DNA of 46,790 nt, taken from contig JAFDVW010000018.1 of assembly GCA_018268755.1 (NCBI GenBank), positions 1 to 46,790 on the forward strand, read 5' to 3'. The notes below the pieces were generated by a model. It did no database searches. It had not been told where the DNA came from and saw only the letters and a list, made by a program, of their open reading frames with translations. Position numbers and translations under genes: made by a program. Numbering within the stretch: the first letter of the stretch is position 1; each line of letters starts with the position of its first letter. The stretch is from Acidobacteriota bacterium. Lineage in GTDB: Bacteria; Acidobacteriota; Terriglobia; Terriglobales; Acidobacteriaceae. Positions 25,345-35,128 of the stretch are shown piece after piece.

Positions 25345-27750
25345 TTAGTGGCGTCCACCACCGCCATGGCCACCGTGTCCGCCGCCGCGCGGTCCGCGAC
25401 CGCCGCGGCCACCACGGCCTCGGCCACCGCCACCGGGACGTCCGCCACGGCCACCGCGATCTCCCCCGGGACGCGGCCCACGATCTCCGCCGCCTTCATG
25501 GCGGGGCGCTTCATCGCGGTTGAAGTTCGGTTCCGCCTCATCGGGATAATCGCCGCCACCTTCAATGGTCAGCGCGGGAGCGTGCTCATCACCGTTCTCG
25601 CTGTGACGGTCGCCGTCACCGCCGTCCACCGAAGCGGGAACTTCCCCGCCTCCCATCTTGGCGCGCTGCTCTTTCAGGATCGCCTTGCGGGAGAGCCGGA
25701 TGCGGTTGCCTTCAATGGCCAGCACCTTGACCAGGACTTGATCCCCTTCTTTCAGTTCGTCGTGGATGTCCTTGATTCTGTGCTCGGCCACTTCGCTGAT
25801 GTGCAGCAAGCCGTCGGTGCCGGGGAGAATCTCGACGAAAGCCCCGAACTCCGCCAGGCGGGAAACTTTGCCCAGGTAGGTCTTGCCAATTTCCGGGGTA
25901 GCGGTGATGTCGCCGATGAGCTGCAGCGCTTTGGCCGCGCTGGTCTCGTCGCTCGAAGCCACCTTCACCAGGCCGGAATCTTCCACATCGATCTTCACGC
26001 CGGTCTGGTCCACGATGCTGCGAATCATCTTGCCACCCGGCCCGATGAGGTCGCGAATCTTGTCTACCGGAATCTGCAAGGTGTAGAAGCGGGGCGCGTA
26101 GGCGGAAATCTTGGTGCGCGGCTCAGAGATGGTCTCGCTCATCTTGCCTAAGATGAACAGCCGTCCCTGCTGCGCCTGGGCCAGGGCCTCACGCATGATC
26201 TGCGCGGTGATGCCGCCCACCTTGATGTCCATCTGCAAGGCGGTGATACCATCTTTGGTGCCGGCGACTTTAAAGTCCATATCGCCGTAATGGTCTTCTG
26301 CGCCCGCGATATCGGTCAGGATGGCATATTGCTCGCCTTCCTTCACCAGACCCATGGCAACGCCGGCCACCGGCGCCTTCAGGGGCACGCCCGCGTCCAT
26401 CAGGGACATGGAAGCGCCGCAGACGCTGGCCATGGAGGAAGAACCATTGGATTCCAGAATGTCGGAAACCACGCGCATGGCATAAGGCCAGGCTTCTTCG
26501 GTGGGCAGAACGGCGGAAACGGCCCGTTCGGCGAGTGCGCCGTGGCCGATTTCACGGCGGCCTGCGCCACGCAGAAACTGCACTTCGCCAACGCTAAAGG
26601 GCGGAAAGTTATAGTGCAGCATGAAGCGCTTCTTGGCTTCGCCTTCGAAGGTCTCCAGACGCTGCATGTCTTCGCTGGTGCCCAGGGTGGTGGTGACCAG
26701 GGCCTGGGTCTCGCCGCGGGTGAAGACGGCGGAGCCGTGAGTGCGGGGCAACACGCCCACTTCGGTCCAGATTTCCCGGACCTTATCGAAGGCGCGTCCA
26801 TCGGGACGGCGCTTCTTTTCGATCACTTCCTCGCGGAAGATGCGTTCGCGCAGGGTCTCATAGTAGGTTTTGAGCTTGGCCTGGGCGTCATCGTCATCCT
26901 CGGGGAGTTCCGCCAGCAGCTTCTTCTTGAGCTCCTTGACCAGGGCGTAGCTCTCGCTCTTGGGATGCTTTTCGGTGTTGAGAGCGTCGGAAAGGTCGGC
27001 TCCGACTTTGGCCTGGAGCGCGTTGTAGTAGGCCTGGTCGAACTCCGGAGGAGTGACCGCGCGCTTGGGCTTGCCGGCCTTGTCGCGCAGCTGGTTGATG
27101 GCGGCGCAGATTTTCTTGATTTCGGTATGGCCGAACTCGATGGCGTCGACCACCGTTTCTTCCTTCACTTCCTTGGCGCCGGATTCAATCATCACGATGC
27201 CTTCGGCGGTGCCCACCACGACGATGTTCAGCAGGCTTTCCCGCTGCTCGTCATAACTGGGATTGACCACGAAGCTGCCGGCCACCAGGCCGACGCGTAC
27301 GGCCCCAATGGGGCCCAGGAAAGGAATGTCGGAGATGGTGAGGGCGGCGGAGGCGGCATTGATGCCCACCACGTCGGGATCGTTCTGCGGATCGGCGGAG
27401 AGCACAAAGGCGATGACCTGGGTCTCGCACTTGAAGCCGTCGGCGAACAGGGGACGGACCGGCCGGTCAATCATGCGGCTGGTGAGCACTTCCCGCTCGC
27501 TGGGCCGGCCTTCGCGCTTGATGAAGCCGCCGGGGAAACGTCCGCCGGCATAGGTGTATTCACGGTAGTCCACCGTTAAGGGGAAAAAGTCGATGCCTTC
27601 GCGAGGATCGGCGTTCGCCGTGGCGGTGGCGAGAACCACGCTTTCGCCGCTGCGCACCACGGTGGAACCATGGGCCTGCTTGGCCCAATGTCCGGTTTCA
27701 AATGTGAGGGTTTTACCGCCGGAAAGCTCTACGCTTACTTCTTGTTTCAT
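25345..27750 (-). CDS. pnp: polyribonucleotide nucleotidyltransferase with RGG-rich tail
   Basis: An 801-residue PNPase, the phosphorolytic 3'-to-5' exoribonuclease of mRNA turnover and the degradosome. It has two RNase PH-like domains (for example FPLTVDYREYTYAGGRFPGGF and the second-core MSLMDAGVPLKAPVAGVAMG), a KH domain (VDKIRDLIGPGGKMIRSIVDQTGVKIDV, about residues 565-592) and an S1 domain (GKVSRLAEFGAFVEILPGTDGLLHISEV, about 633-660). From about residue 715 the tail is acidic and then an RGG-rich stretch (GGDRGGRGGRPGGGGRGRGG), longer than in E. coli PNPase. AAGGA precedes the ATG. It is the second gene of the rpsO-pnp operon. Confidence 0.97.
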   Translation of the reverse strand: MKQEVSVELSGGKTLTFETGHWAKQAHGSTVVRSGESVVLATATANADPREGIDFFPLTVDYREYTYAGGRFPGGFIKREGRPSEREVLTSRMIDRPVRPLFADGFKCETQVIAFVLSADPQNDPDVVGINAASAALTISDIPFLGPIGAVRVGLVAGSFVVNPSYDEQRESLLNIVVVGTAEGIVMIESGAKEVKEETVVDAIEFGHTEIKKICAAINQLRDKAGKPKRAVTPPEFDQAYYNALQAKVGADLSDALNTEKHPKSESYALVKELKKKLLAELPEDDDDAQAKLKTYYETLRERIFREEVIEKKRRPDGRAFDKVREIWTEVGVLPRTHGSAVFTRGETQALVTTTLGTSEDMQRLETFEGEAKKRFMLHYNFPPFSVGEVQFLRGAGRREIGHGALAERAVSAVLPTEEAWPYAMRVVSDILESNGSSSMASVCGASMSLMDAGVPLKAPVAGVAMGLVKEGEQYAILTDIAGAEDHYGDMDFKVAGTKDGITALQMDIKVGGITAQIMREALAQAQQGRLFILGKMSETISEPRTKISAYAPRFYTLQIPVDKIRDLIGPGGKMIRSIVDQTGVKIDVEDSGLVKVASSDETSAAKALQLIGDITATPEIGKTYLGKVSRLAEFGAFVEILPGTDGLLHISEVAEHRIKDIHDELKEGDQVLVKVLAIEGNRIRLSRKAILKEQRAKMGGGEVPASVDGGDGDRHSENGDEHAPALTIEGGGDYPDEAEPNFNRDEAPRHEGGGDRGPRPGGDRGGRGGRPGGGGRGRGGRGGRGPRGGGHGGHGGGGRH

Positions 27751-27897
27751 GATTTATTTCCTTTTGGGCAGGAGAGAACGCGCGCATTGAGAGTGTGCAC
27801 GTGGTGAATAGGCGAATGCCAGTAGCGACTGCAAATGGCTGGAAACGTACCTTCCGGCTTTCCTCATGGATTCCGGTGCTCCGAACCTCGGGTCTGG

Positions 27898-27921
27898 CTT
27901 CCAGCAGGCCTCTGCTGGAAG
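27898..27921 (-). terminator. hairpin between rpsO and pnp, processing or attenuation signal
   Basis: A perfect 10-bp stem CTTCCAGCAG and CTGCTGGAAG with a 4-nt loop lies 13 bp after the rpsO stop codon. No T-run follows on the minus strand, so it is more likely a 3'-end stabilising or RNase-processing element than a full terminator. It is comparable in place to the rpsO-pnp intercistronic stem-loops of E. coli. Confidence 0.6.
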
Positions 27922-27934
27922 CGCGGATGCTGAG

Positions 27935-28201
27935 TTATTTGCGCAGACCGAGTTTCTGAACTACGCCTTTGTAGCGATCGGAATCGTACTTCTTCAGATA
28001 GTCCAAAAGGCGGCGACGTTTACTGACCAGCATGAGAAGGCCGCGGCGCGAACCGTGGTCTTTCTGGTGCGTTTTGAAGTGCTCTGTCAACTGACCAATG
28101 CGTTCGCTTAACAGCGCGATTTGGACCTCGGGACTGCCCGTGTCGGTGGGATGCGTGCCGTGTTGGTCAATCAGGGCTTTTTTTTGCTCTCTGGCTAGCA
28201 C
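27935..28201 (-). CDS. rpsO: 30S ribosomal protein S15
   Basis: An 88-residue ribosomal protein of the small subunit that binds 16S rRNA in the central domain. The family sequence is clear: [75 protein letters not shown]. The start is GTG at 28201 with AGGAG 13 nt upstream. Gene order rpsO-pnp is conserved in many bacteria. A short palindrome ACCCT-CGA-AGGGT in the leader (about 28248-28262) might be used in S15 autoregulation, but that is only a possibility. Confidence 0.97.
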   Translation of the reverse strand: MLAREQKKALIDQHGTHPTDTGSPEVQIALLSERIGQLTEHFKTHQKDHGSRRGLLMLVSKRRRLLDYLKKYDSDRYKGVVQKLGLRK

Positions 28202-28417
28202 TAAACGAATGCACTCCTGTCTCTGTGTTTTCGATTGTCCTTTTAGCGACCCTTCGAGGGTAACACGTTGATGACGAAGGTGTAAAGATGACCCCGGCGA
28301 TACCGGCCCAGAACCATCTGCCGGCCCCGCGGAGCCGGCAGCGACCTTCCCAGCAACCTTTGGGTATCCACGGTAATCTTATGGTTCCTCTTGTGAATCT
28401 ATATGATAGAGAGCACC

Positions 28418-29296
28418 ATGGCGCGGTGTGCGGAATGCGGCTACGAAAATAACCCACGGTATCAGTTCTGCGGTATGTGCGGCATCATCCTGTCCAAAGC
28501 GGCGGCGAACCAGAAGCCCGCAGCGGACGAAGAAGCCCCTGCCCCGGTGAGTGGGCCGTCGTTTCTGGGCCTGGACAGTGATCCGCAGCGGGACGCCAGC
28601 TATCTGCTGGAAGAGGAGCCGGAAGTCCGCCATGGCCACGGCAAAATGCTCTTTGCTCTGCTGCTGCTGGCCCTGGCCGGGGTGCTGCTGACTTTGCACT
28701 GGCGGCGCGATGGCTATCCCTGGGAGAGCCCGGCGGAACGCCAGGCCCGGCAAAATGCGGGCAAGCCCGTCGCCGCGGCCCCCGACGCATCGCAGCTTCC
28801 GGTCAACTCCACGACTCCGCCGCAAATGTCTCCGCTGGCAGCCGCCCCGCCGGGGTCAGCCGAGCCCTCAACTCCCGAAAACCCGGCAGAACAGAAACCT
28901 GCCCCACTCGAGCCGGTGGCCGAGACCAAGACGATCACCCATAAGGTCACAGAGCCGGCCGCCATCCAGCCGGCAGTCACTTCCGCCGACAGCGAGGAAC
29001 AGCTGGTGGCGATGGGTCAGAAATATCTAAACGGCGACGGCGTGCCGCAGGATTGTGGCAAAGCCCAGAAGAACCTGCTGACCGCGGGATTCCGCTCCAA
29101 CGTGAAGGCACAGAGCCTGCTGGGCACCATGTATGCCACCGGACGCTGCGTTCCGCGTGATCTGCCCACTGCCTATCGTTGGTTTGCCCGCGCCTTGCAT
29201 GAGGAGCCGGAGAATACCCGCGTGGCCAGCGACCTGGACGCCCTCTGGCGGCAGATGTCCCCCGCCGAAAAGAAAGCCGCCCTGCGGGCGGAATAG
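28418..29296 (+). CDS. zinc-ribbon, single-TM, Sel1-repeat protein
   Basis: A 292-residue protein. It opens with a zinc ribbon (MARCAECGYENNPRYQFCGMCG; Cys4, 7, 18, 21), then a linker and one TM segment (about residues 77-94, MLFALLLLALAGVLLTLHW). A proline-rich periplasmic linker follows. The end (about 190-290) has Sel1-like/TPR repeats: LVAMGQKYLNGDGVPQDCGKAQKNLL and KAQSLLGTMYATGRCVPRDLPTAYRWFARAL. Sel1 repeats mediate protein-protein contacts. An ATG at 28403 five codons earlier is equally possible. It is divergent from rpsO. Confidence 0.8.
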   Translation: MARCAECGYENNPRYQFCGMCGIILSKAAANQKPAADEEAPAPVSGPSFLGLDSDPQRDASYLLEEEPEVRHGHGKMLFALLLLALAGVLLTLHWRRDGYPWESPAERQARQNAGKPVAAAPDASQLPVNSTTPPQMSPLAAAPPGSAEPSTPENPAEQKPAPLEPVAETKTITHKVTEPAAIQPAVTSADSEEQLVAMGQKYLNGDGVPQDCGKAQKNLLTAGFRSNVKAQSLLGTMYATGRCVPRDLPTAYRWFARALHEEPENTRVASDLDALWRQMSPAEKKAALRAE

Positions 29297-29355
29297 TGAA
29301 GTTGCTACGACTGTCCTGGAAATCTTTCGAGGAAATTCTCTGTCTCTCTGCGTCC

Positions 29356-29394
29356 TCTGCGATTTAAGGTTTTCCGAAAATCTTAAATCGCAGA
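29356..29394. repeat. AG-rich palindrome, first spacer repeat of cluster B
   Basis: A 13-bp perfect inverted repeat, TCTGCGATTTAAG and CTTAAATCGCAGA, with a 13-nt loop. Partial copies with the second arm (CTTAAATCGCAGAGATCGC) recur in each spacer of cluster B, at about 29623, 29858 and 30089. These form the spacer component between the multi-hairpin units. Confidence 0.65.
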
Positions 29395-29437
29395 GATCGC
29401 CGAGCATTCGCAGAGGATATGTTCCCCAGGGAGAACC

Positions 29438-29574
29438 GTATCAGGGTGTGGCTTCAGCCACATCGAAACTTGTGCTTTGATGCACGCGGCGTCAGCCGCC
29501 ACTGGATTGCGCCGTTCCGGCGCGAGATTCCATTCCGTGCTCTTTTCGGCATCGCTGAAGCGATGCCCTGATAC
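29438..29574. repeat. multi-hairpin repeat, cluster B copy 1
   Basis: A 137-bp unit of the same family as cluster A. Ends GTATCAGGG and CCCTGATAC are inverted. Internal hairpins: TGTGGCTTCAGCCACA, GCGGC-GTCA-GCCGC, GCGCCG-TTC-CGGCGC and GGCATCGCTGAAGCGATGCC. The first stem differs from cluster A by compensating changes (A-T to G-C). Confidence 0.8.
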
Positions 29575-29680
29575 GAAGCTCACGGGGGAAAGACTCTCTC
29601 GGCATCCTCTGCGGTTCTGGAAATCTTAAATCGCAGAGATCGCTGAGCATTCGCAGAGGATATGTTCCCCAGGGAGAACC

Positions 29681-29797
29681 GTATCAGGATATGGCTTCAG
29701 CCATATCGAAACCGGGCGCGATTTGATCCACGCGCCGTTCCGGCGCGAGATTCCATTCCGTGCTCTTTTCGGCATCGCTGAAGCGATGCCCTGATAC
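29681..29797. repeat. multi-hairpin repeat, cluster B copy 2 (short form)
   Basis: A 117-bp version lacking the GCGGC hairpin, deleted as a block between GATCCACGC and GCCGTTCCGG. The first stem is ATATGGCTTCAGCCATAT as in cluster A. Ends GTATCAGG and CCTGATAC are conserved. Confidence 0.8.
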
Positions 29798-29913
29798 GAA
29801 GCTCAGGGAAGAAAGACTCTCTCGGCATCCTCTGCGGGTTAAAGGTTTTCTGGAAATCTTAAATCGCAGAGATCGCTGAGCATTCGCAGAGGAAATATTC
29901 CCCAGAGAGAACC

Positions 29914-30030
29914 GTATCAGGGTGTGGCTTCAGCCACATCGAAACCGGGCGCGATTTGATCCACGCGCCGTTCCGGCGCGAGATTCCATTCCGTGCTCTT
30001 TTCGGCATCGCTGAAGCGATGCCCTGATAC
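29914..30030. repeat. multi-hairpin repeat, cluster B copy 3 (short form)
   Basis: A 117-bp copy with the same block deletion as copy 2 but with the first stem as TGTGGCTTCAGCCACA, again compensated. The distances between copy starts in cluster B are 243 and 233 bp. Confidence 0.8.
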
Positions 30031-30137
30031 GAAGCTCAGGGAAGAAAATTCTCTCGGCATCCTCTGCGGGTTATAGGTTTTCCGAAAATCTTAAATCGCA
30101 GAGATCGCCGAGCCGGATCCCGGTTGGAAAATCTTTC

Positions 30138-30204
30138 ACCACAGAGAGCACAGAGGTACACAGAGAAAATCTCCAAAGAGAATTCTCTGCGTCCTCTGCG
30201 GTTT
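30138..30204. repeat. inverted pair of the 'ACCACAGAGG' repeat before acs
   Basis: ACCACAGAGAGCACAGAGGT at 30138-30157 is followed by TTCTCTGCGTCCTCTGCGG at 30183-30201, which is its imperfect inverse. The pair can form a long imperfect hairpin just downstream of the acs stop codon on the minus strand, so it might act as the acs transcript end. Confidence 0.6.
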
Positions 30205-30220
30205 ACGATTTTGATTTTTA

Positions 30221-32188
<1,968 letters not shown>

Positions 32189-32294
32189 GAATGAACTTGT
32201 CCCCCAACGAGTTCTTTTTTACGCCTCGCAAATTTTACAGGGCGGAGTTTTAAAGGGAAAGAGACCTGAGGGGATTCTTATCAGCAGAACTGAC

Positions 32295-34853
32295 CTATTG
32301 GGGCCGAGGCATGATTTCCAGGTAATCCAAGGGCGCGGGCTCGCCTTGGTCGGGCTGGCCCTCTACGCGAATCACGTCCCCTGGCTTCAAAGCCACGTTG
32401 GGAATGAGCCTTCGCGCGGAGGTGTGCCCATTTCTCTGCGCGGAAGGCAGGTGGTCGTCGGCCAGCCAGACCTCCAGGGCGCGATCATTCACCAGCAAGC
32501 GGAATCGCGCCGTGCCGTTGTTCTGGTCAAAGTACTGCACGGCGATGTCGTAGCTGCCAGGCTTTCCCTTATAAACGGCGCTGGCGCTGCACCCATTTTG
32601 ACGCCCACAGACGACCGCCCGCCCGCCGGACGCAGTCTCCCAGGGCGTAACGGCCTCGGTCGCATAGCCGTCGAGGTCCATCGACTCGGCCTCAATGCGA
32701 TGGGGATGATTCCCTACCCTGGCATATTTGTCAGGAATGCCGGAAATGCGCAGAAACCATTCGCAGATGGCATCGCGCCAGACCAGGGCGTGGCCGGCCT
32801 GATATTGCAAGCGCTGGAGGACTTCTTCGTAGCGTGGCGCGTCGATGCGCCCGCTGAGTTGCTTCCACTGCTGTACCAGGGCAGCCGCTTCCCGCGCCCC
32901 CTCGTAATGGGCGTCGTAGATATGTTGGATCACGCTCTTCCCCGAATGGAGCACGTAGCGGTACGACACATGATGCATGAACAGGAGCAGCTCGTCGGGG
33001 CAGCGCGCCAGCGGCTCATAGAGGGCCTGCACCGTGGACGAGTATTGCCCGAGGAAGCCGGTGCCGCTGGCCAGGGTGCGGTCCATGCCAATTCCATCGC
33101 GGTCTGCCCGGTGCCATTGCCCCCAGCCATTGCCTTCGGAAGACTCAATTCCCGGCCCGAAGTGCGGTCCTGTGATGTCGGTCAAGGTCCCGGCGCCGAG
33201 TGGCCCGGTGTAATCCTCATAAATGTGCCAGGAACGCAGTAGCATGCCGGAGACGGTTTGTACGACCTGGGGATCGTTGCCAAAAGTCAGGCGCGTCCAC
33301 TCGCGGGCGATGCCGTCCGGGGAAAGACCTGCGTCCCAGCTCAGGCGGCCAAAGGCATAAACATTGGCCATGGCCAAAGGATGTCCCAGCCAATTGGCAT
33401 CCATCCCTACGTTGGCCACGCCGGCATAGCCTCCCACCGGGCGATGAAAGGTGCGGCCAGCGACAATCTCGCGCACCGGCGTGCTGCCAGTGGCAGCGTG
33501 CAGGTCAAAGTCGAGGACTTCCTTCCACATGGGGGCAAGAAAACAGAGATGCCGCTGCTGTCCGGTATATTCCTGGGTGATCTGCAATTCGATGGCGACA
33601 TTGGTGTGCTCCAGCCCGCCCAACAGCGGCGAGACCGGCTCTCGCGCCTGGAAATCGATCGGTCCGTGCTTGATCTGGATAATCACGTTGTCATCAAACT
33701 CTCCGTCCAGGGGATGAAAGTTGTCATAGGCGGCTTTGGCGCGGTCCGCCTTGGGATCATTCCAGTCCAGATGGTGGTTGTAGACGAAGGCGCGGTAGAA
33801 GAGCCAGCCGTGGTGTGGCCTAAGAGCGCGGGCCAGGACATTCGCCGCATCGGCGTGGGTGCGTTGATACGCCGAAGGCCCGGAGCGTCCTTCAGAATCG
33901 GCCTTCACCAGAAAGCCGCCGAAATCCGGAATATGTTGGTAGATCTGGTCGGTACGATCTTTCCACCACGCGGCGACGCGAGGATCAAGCGGATCGAAGG
34001 TATTCAGCCCACCCACAGTTTTCGGGCTGCTGACATCGACCGAGATCGCCAGCCGCACTCCCCAGGGGCGGAAGACGGCGGCGATGCGCGCCAGATCAGG
34101 AAGCGCGTCGTCCTGCAGAAGGCGGGGATTGGCATTGACGTTGTTGATGACGCAACCATTAATGCCGACCGACGCCAACAGCCGGGCATACTCGGCAGCG
34201 CGGCGCAAATCAGCGCGCACCGCGCCATTCTCAAAGAAAATTGACGGCCCCGCGTATCCGCGCTCGATGCTGCCGTCGAGATTGTCCCATTGATTCACCC
34301 AGCGCAGGGCCGCGCCGGGCGCCTGCGTTTCGTCGATCGCAGAGATGTCTTCCTGGCGGCTGATCTTGCTCAGGAAAGCAAACGCCCCATAAAGCACACC
34401 CACATCGCCGCCGCCGGCGATGATCCAGGATTTATGGCCATTGTCTGCGACCGTGGTCAGCCAGAAAGCTTCGCGCGCAAGCGGTGCATGCCCGGCGATC
34501 TGCGGAAAAATTTTCTGCACGTCGGCAAGCTTGCCCAGCAGGAAGACCCCACCATCTTCTTCGGTGACATAGCGGCCTTCGCGGAGCTGGCGGCCCAGCA
34601 TGGCACTCAGGCCGCGCACCATTTCGTGCTGTGCGGAGCGAAGAACTTCTCCTGTACCCACTATCACCACCGCCGGCGGCAGGCCCTTCTCCAGCTTTTG
34701 CCTGGGGACCTCGATGCGTCGATAACGGAGCCAGCCTTCGGACCCCGTTTCGGCATGCAGGATGGCCGGCAAGGTCCCAAGCAGGCAAACCCAGGCGGCA
34801 CTGCCCCAGAAGGCAGAGCATATCGTCGAACGAAGGGAGCTAGAAAATAGCAT
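32295..34853 (-). CDS. GH67 alpha-glucuronidase, exported
   Basis: An 852-residue glycoside hydrolase that releases 4-O-methyl-glucuronic acid from glucuronoxylan oligomers. The ATG at 34853 begins a signal peptide (MLFSSSLRSTICSAFWGSAAWVCLLG, cut near HAE); the 57 codons upstream are not used. GH67 landmarks: GEVLRSAQHEMVRGLSAMLG in the N-terminal domain; DFGGFLVKADSEGRSGPSAYQRTH around the catalytic barrel; IELQITQEYTGQQRHLCFLAPMWKEVLD; and YAGVANVGMDANWLGHPLAMANVYAFGRLSWD. The C-terminal part (about 700-850) looks like an added carbohydrate-binding beta-sandwich. Divergent from the GH39-like gene; probably co-regulated. Confidence 0.93.
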   Translation of the reverse strand: MLFSSSLRSTICSAFWGSAAWVCLLGTLPAILHAETGSEGWLRYRRIEVPRQKLEKGLPPAVVIVGTGEVLRSAQHEMVRGLSAMLGRQLREGRYVTEEDGGVFLLGKLADVQKIFPQIAGHAPLAREAFWLTTVADNGHKSWIIAGGGDVGVLYGAFAFLSKISRQEDISAIDETQAPGAALRWVNQWDNLDGSIERGYAGPSIFFENGAVRADLRRAAEYARLLASVGINGCVINNVNANPRLLQDDALPDLARIAAVFRPWGVRLAISVDVSSPKTVGGLNTFDPLDPRVAAWWKDRTDQIYQHIPDFGGFLVKADSEGRSGPSAYQRTHADAANVLARALRPHHGWLFYRAFVYNHHLDWNDPKADRAKAAYDNFHPLDGEFDDNVIIQIKHGPIDFQAREPVSPLLGGLEHTNVAIELQITQEYTGQQRHLCFLAPMWKEVLDFDLHAATGSTPVREIVAGRTFHRPVGGYAGVANVGMDANWLGHPLAMANVYAFGRLSWDAGLSPDGIAREWTRLTFGNDPQVVQTVSGMLLRSWHIYEDYTGPLGAGTLTDITGPHFGPGIESSEGNGWGQWHRADRDGIGMDRTLASGTGFLGQYSSTVQALYEPLARCPDELLLFMHHVSYRYVLHSGKSVIQHIYDAHYEGAREAAALVQQWKQLSGRIDAPRYEEVLQRLQYQAGHALVWRDAICEWFLRISGIPDKYARVGNHPHRIEAESMDLDGYATEAVTPWETASGGRAVVCGRQNGCSASAVYKGKPGSYDIAVQYFDQNNGTARFRLLVNDRALEVWLADDHLPSAQRNGHTSARRLIPNVALKPGDVIRVEGQPDQGEPAPLDYLEIMPRPQ

Positions 34854-35128
34854 GACCGGCTCTGCAAAAATCAGAGGGCATTGTATCGCGCTTCGCGCGC
34901 CTGCCCTGCAGGGCTTGGACTGCAAAACAGAAGAGCGCCGTTGCAGGAAAAGAAAGCGAGGTCCGGGCCGAAACCCGCCGCTTTCCCTTATTCCACCTTC
35001 CATCGTTAAACGAATTAAGATCACAAGAACTTCTGGACTTATGAAATTCTTATCAATATAAATTCATTATCTCGCGTTGCTAGCGGGGACAATTGCGATT
35101 CTTATTCCGGGTATTTCCTGAAAAACCC
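34854..35128. promoter_or_regulatory. shared divergent promoter region between GH67 and GH39 genes
   Basis: A 275-bp gap, AT-rich in its right half (CGTTAAACGAATTAAG, then CTTATCAATATAAATTC), much lower in GC than the flanking genes. It must contain the promoters for both glycosidase genes. I cannot identify -35 and -10 boxes with confidence. Confidence 0.5.

Noticed and set aside
26290..27579. 429-codon plus-strand frame opposite pnp
   Set aside because: Shadow of the pnp gene; composition (rich in Gly, His, Ala) is typical of antisense high-GC frames.
33258..34244. 328-codon plus-strand frame opposite the GH67 gene
   Set aside because: Shadow frame; the minus-strand gene has clear family motifs.
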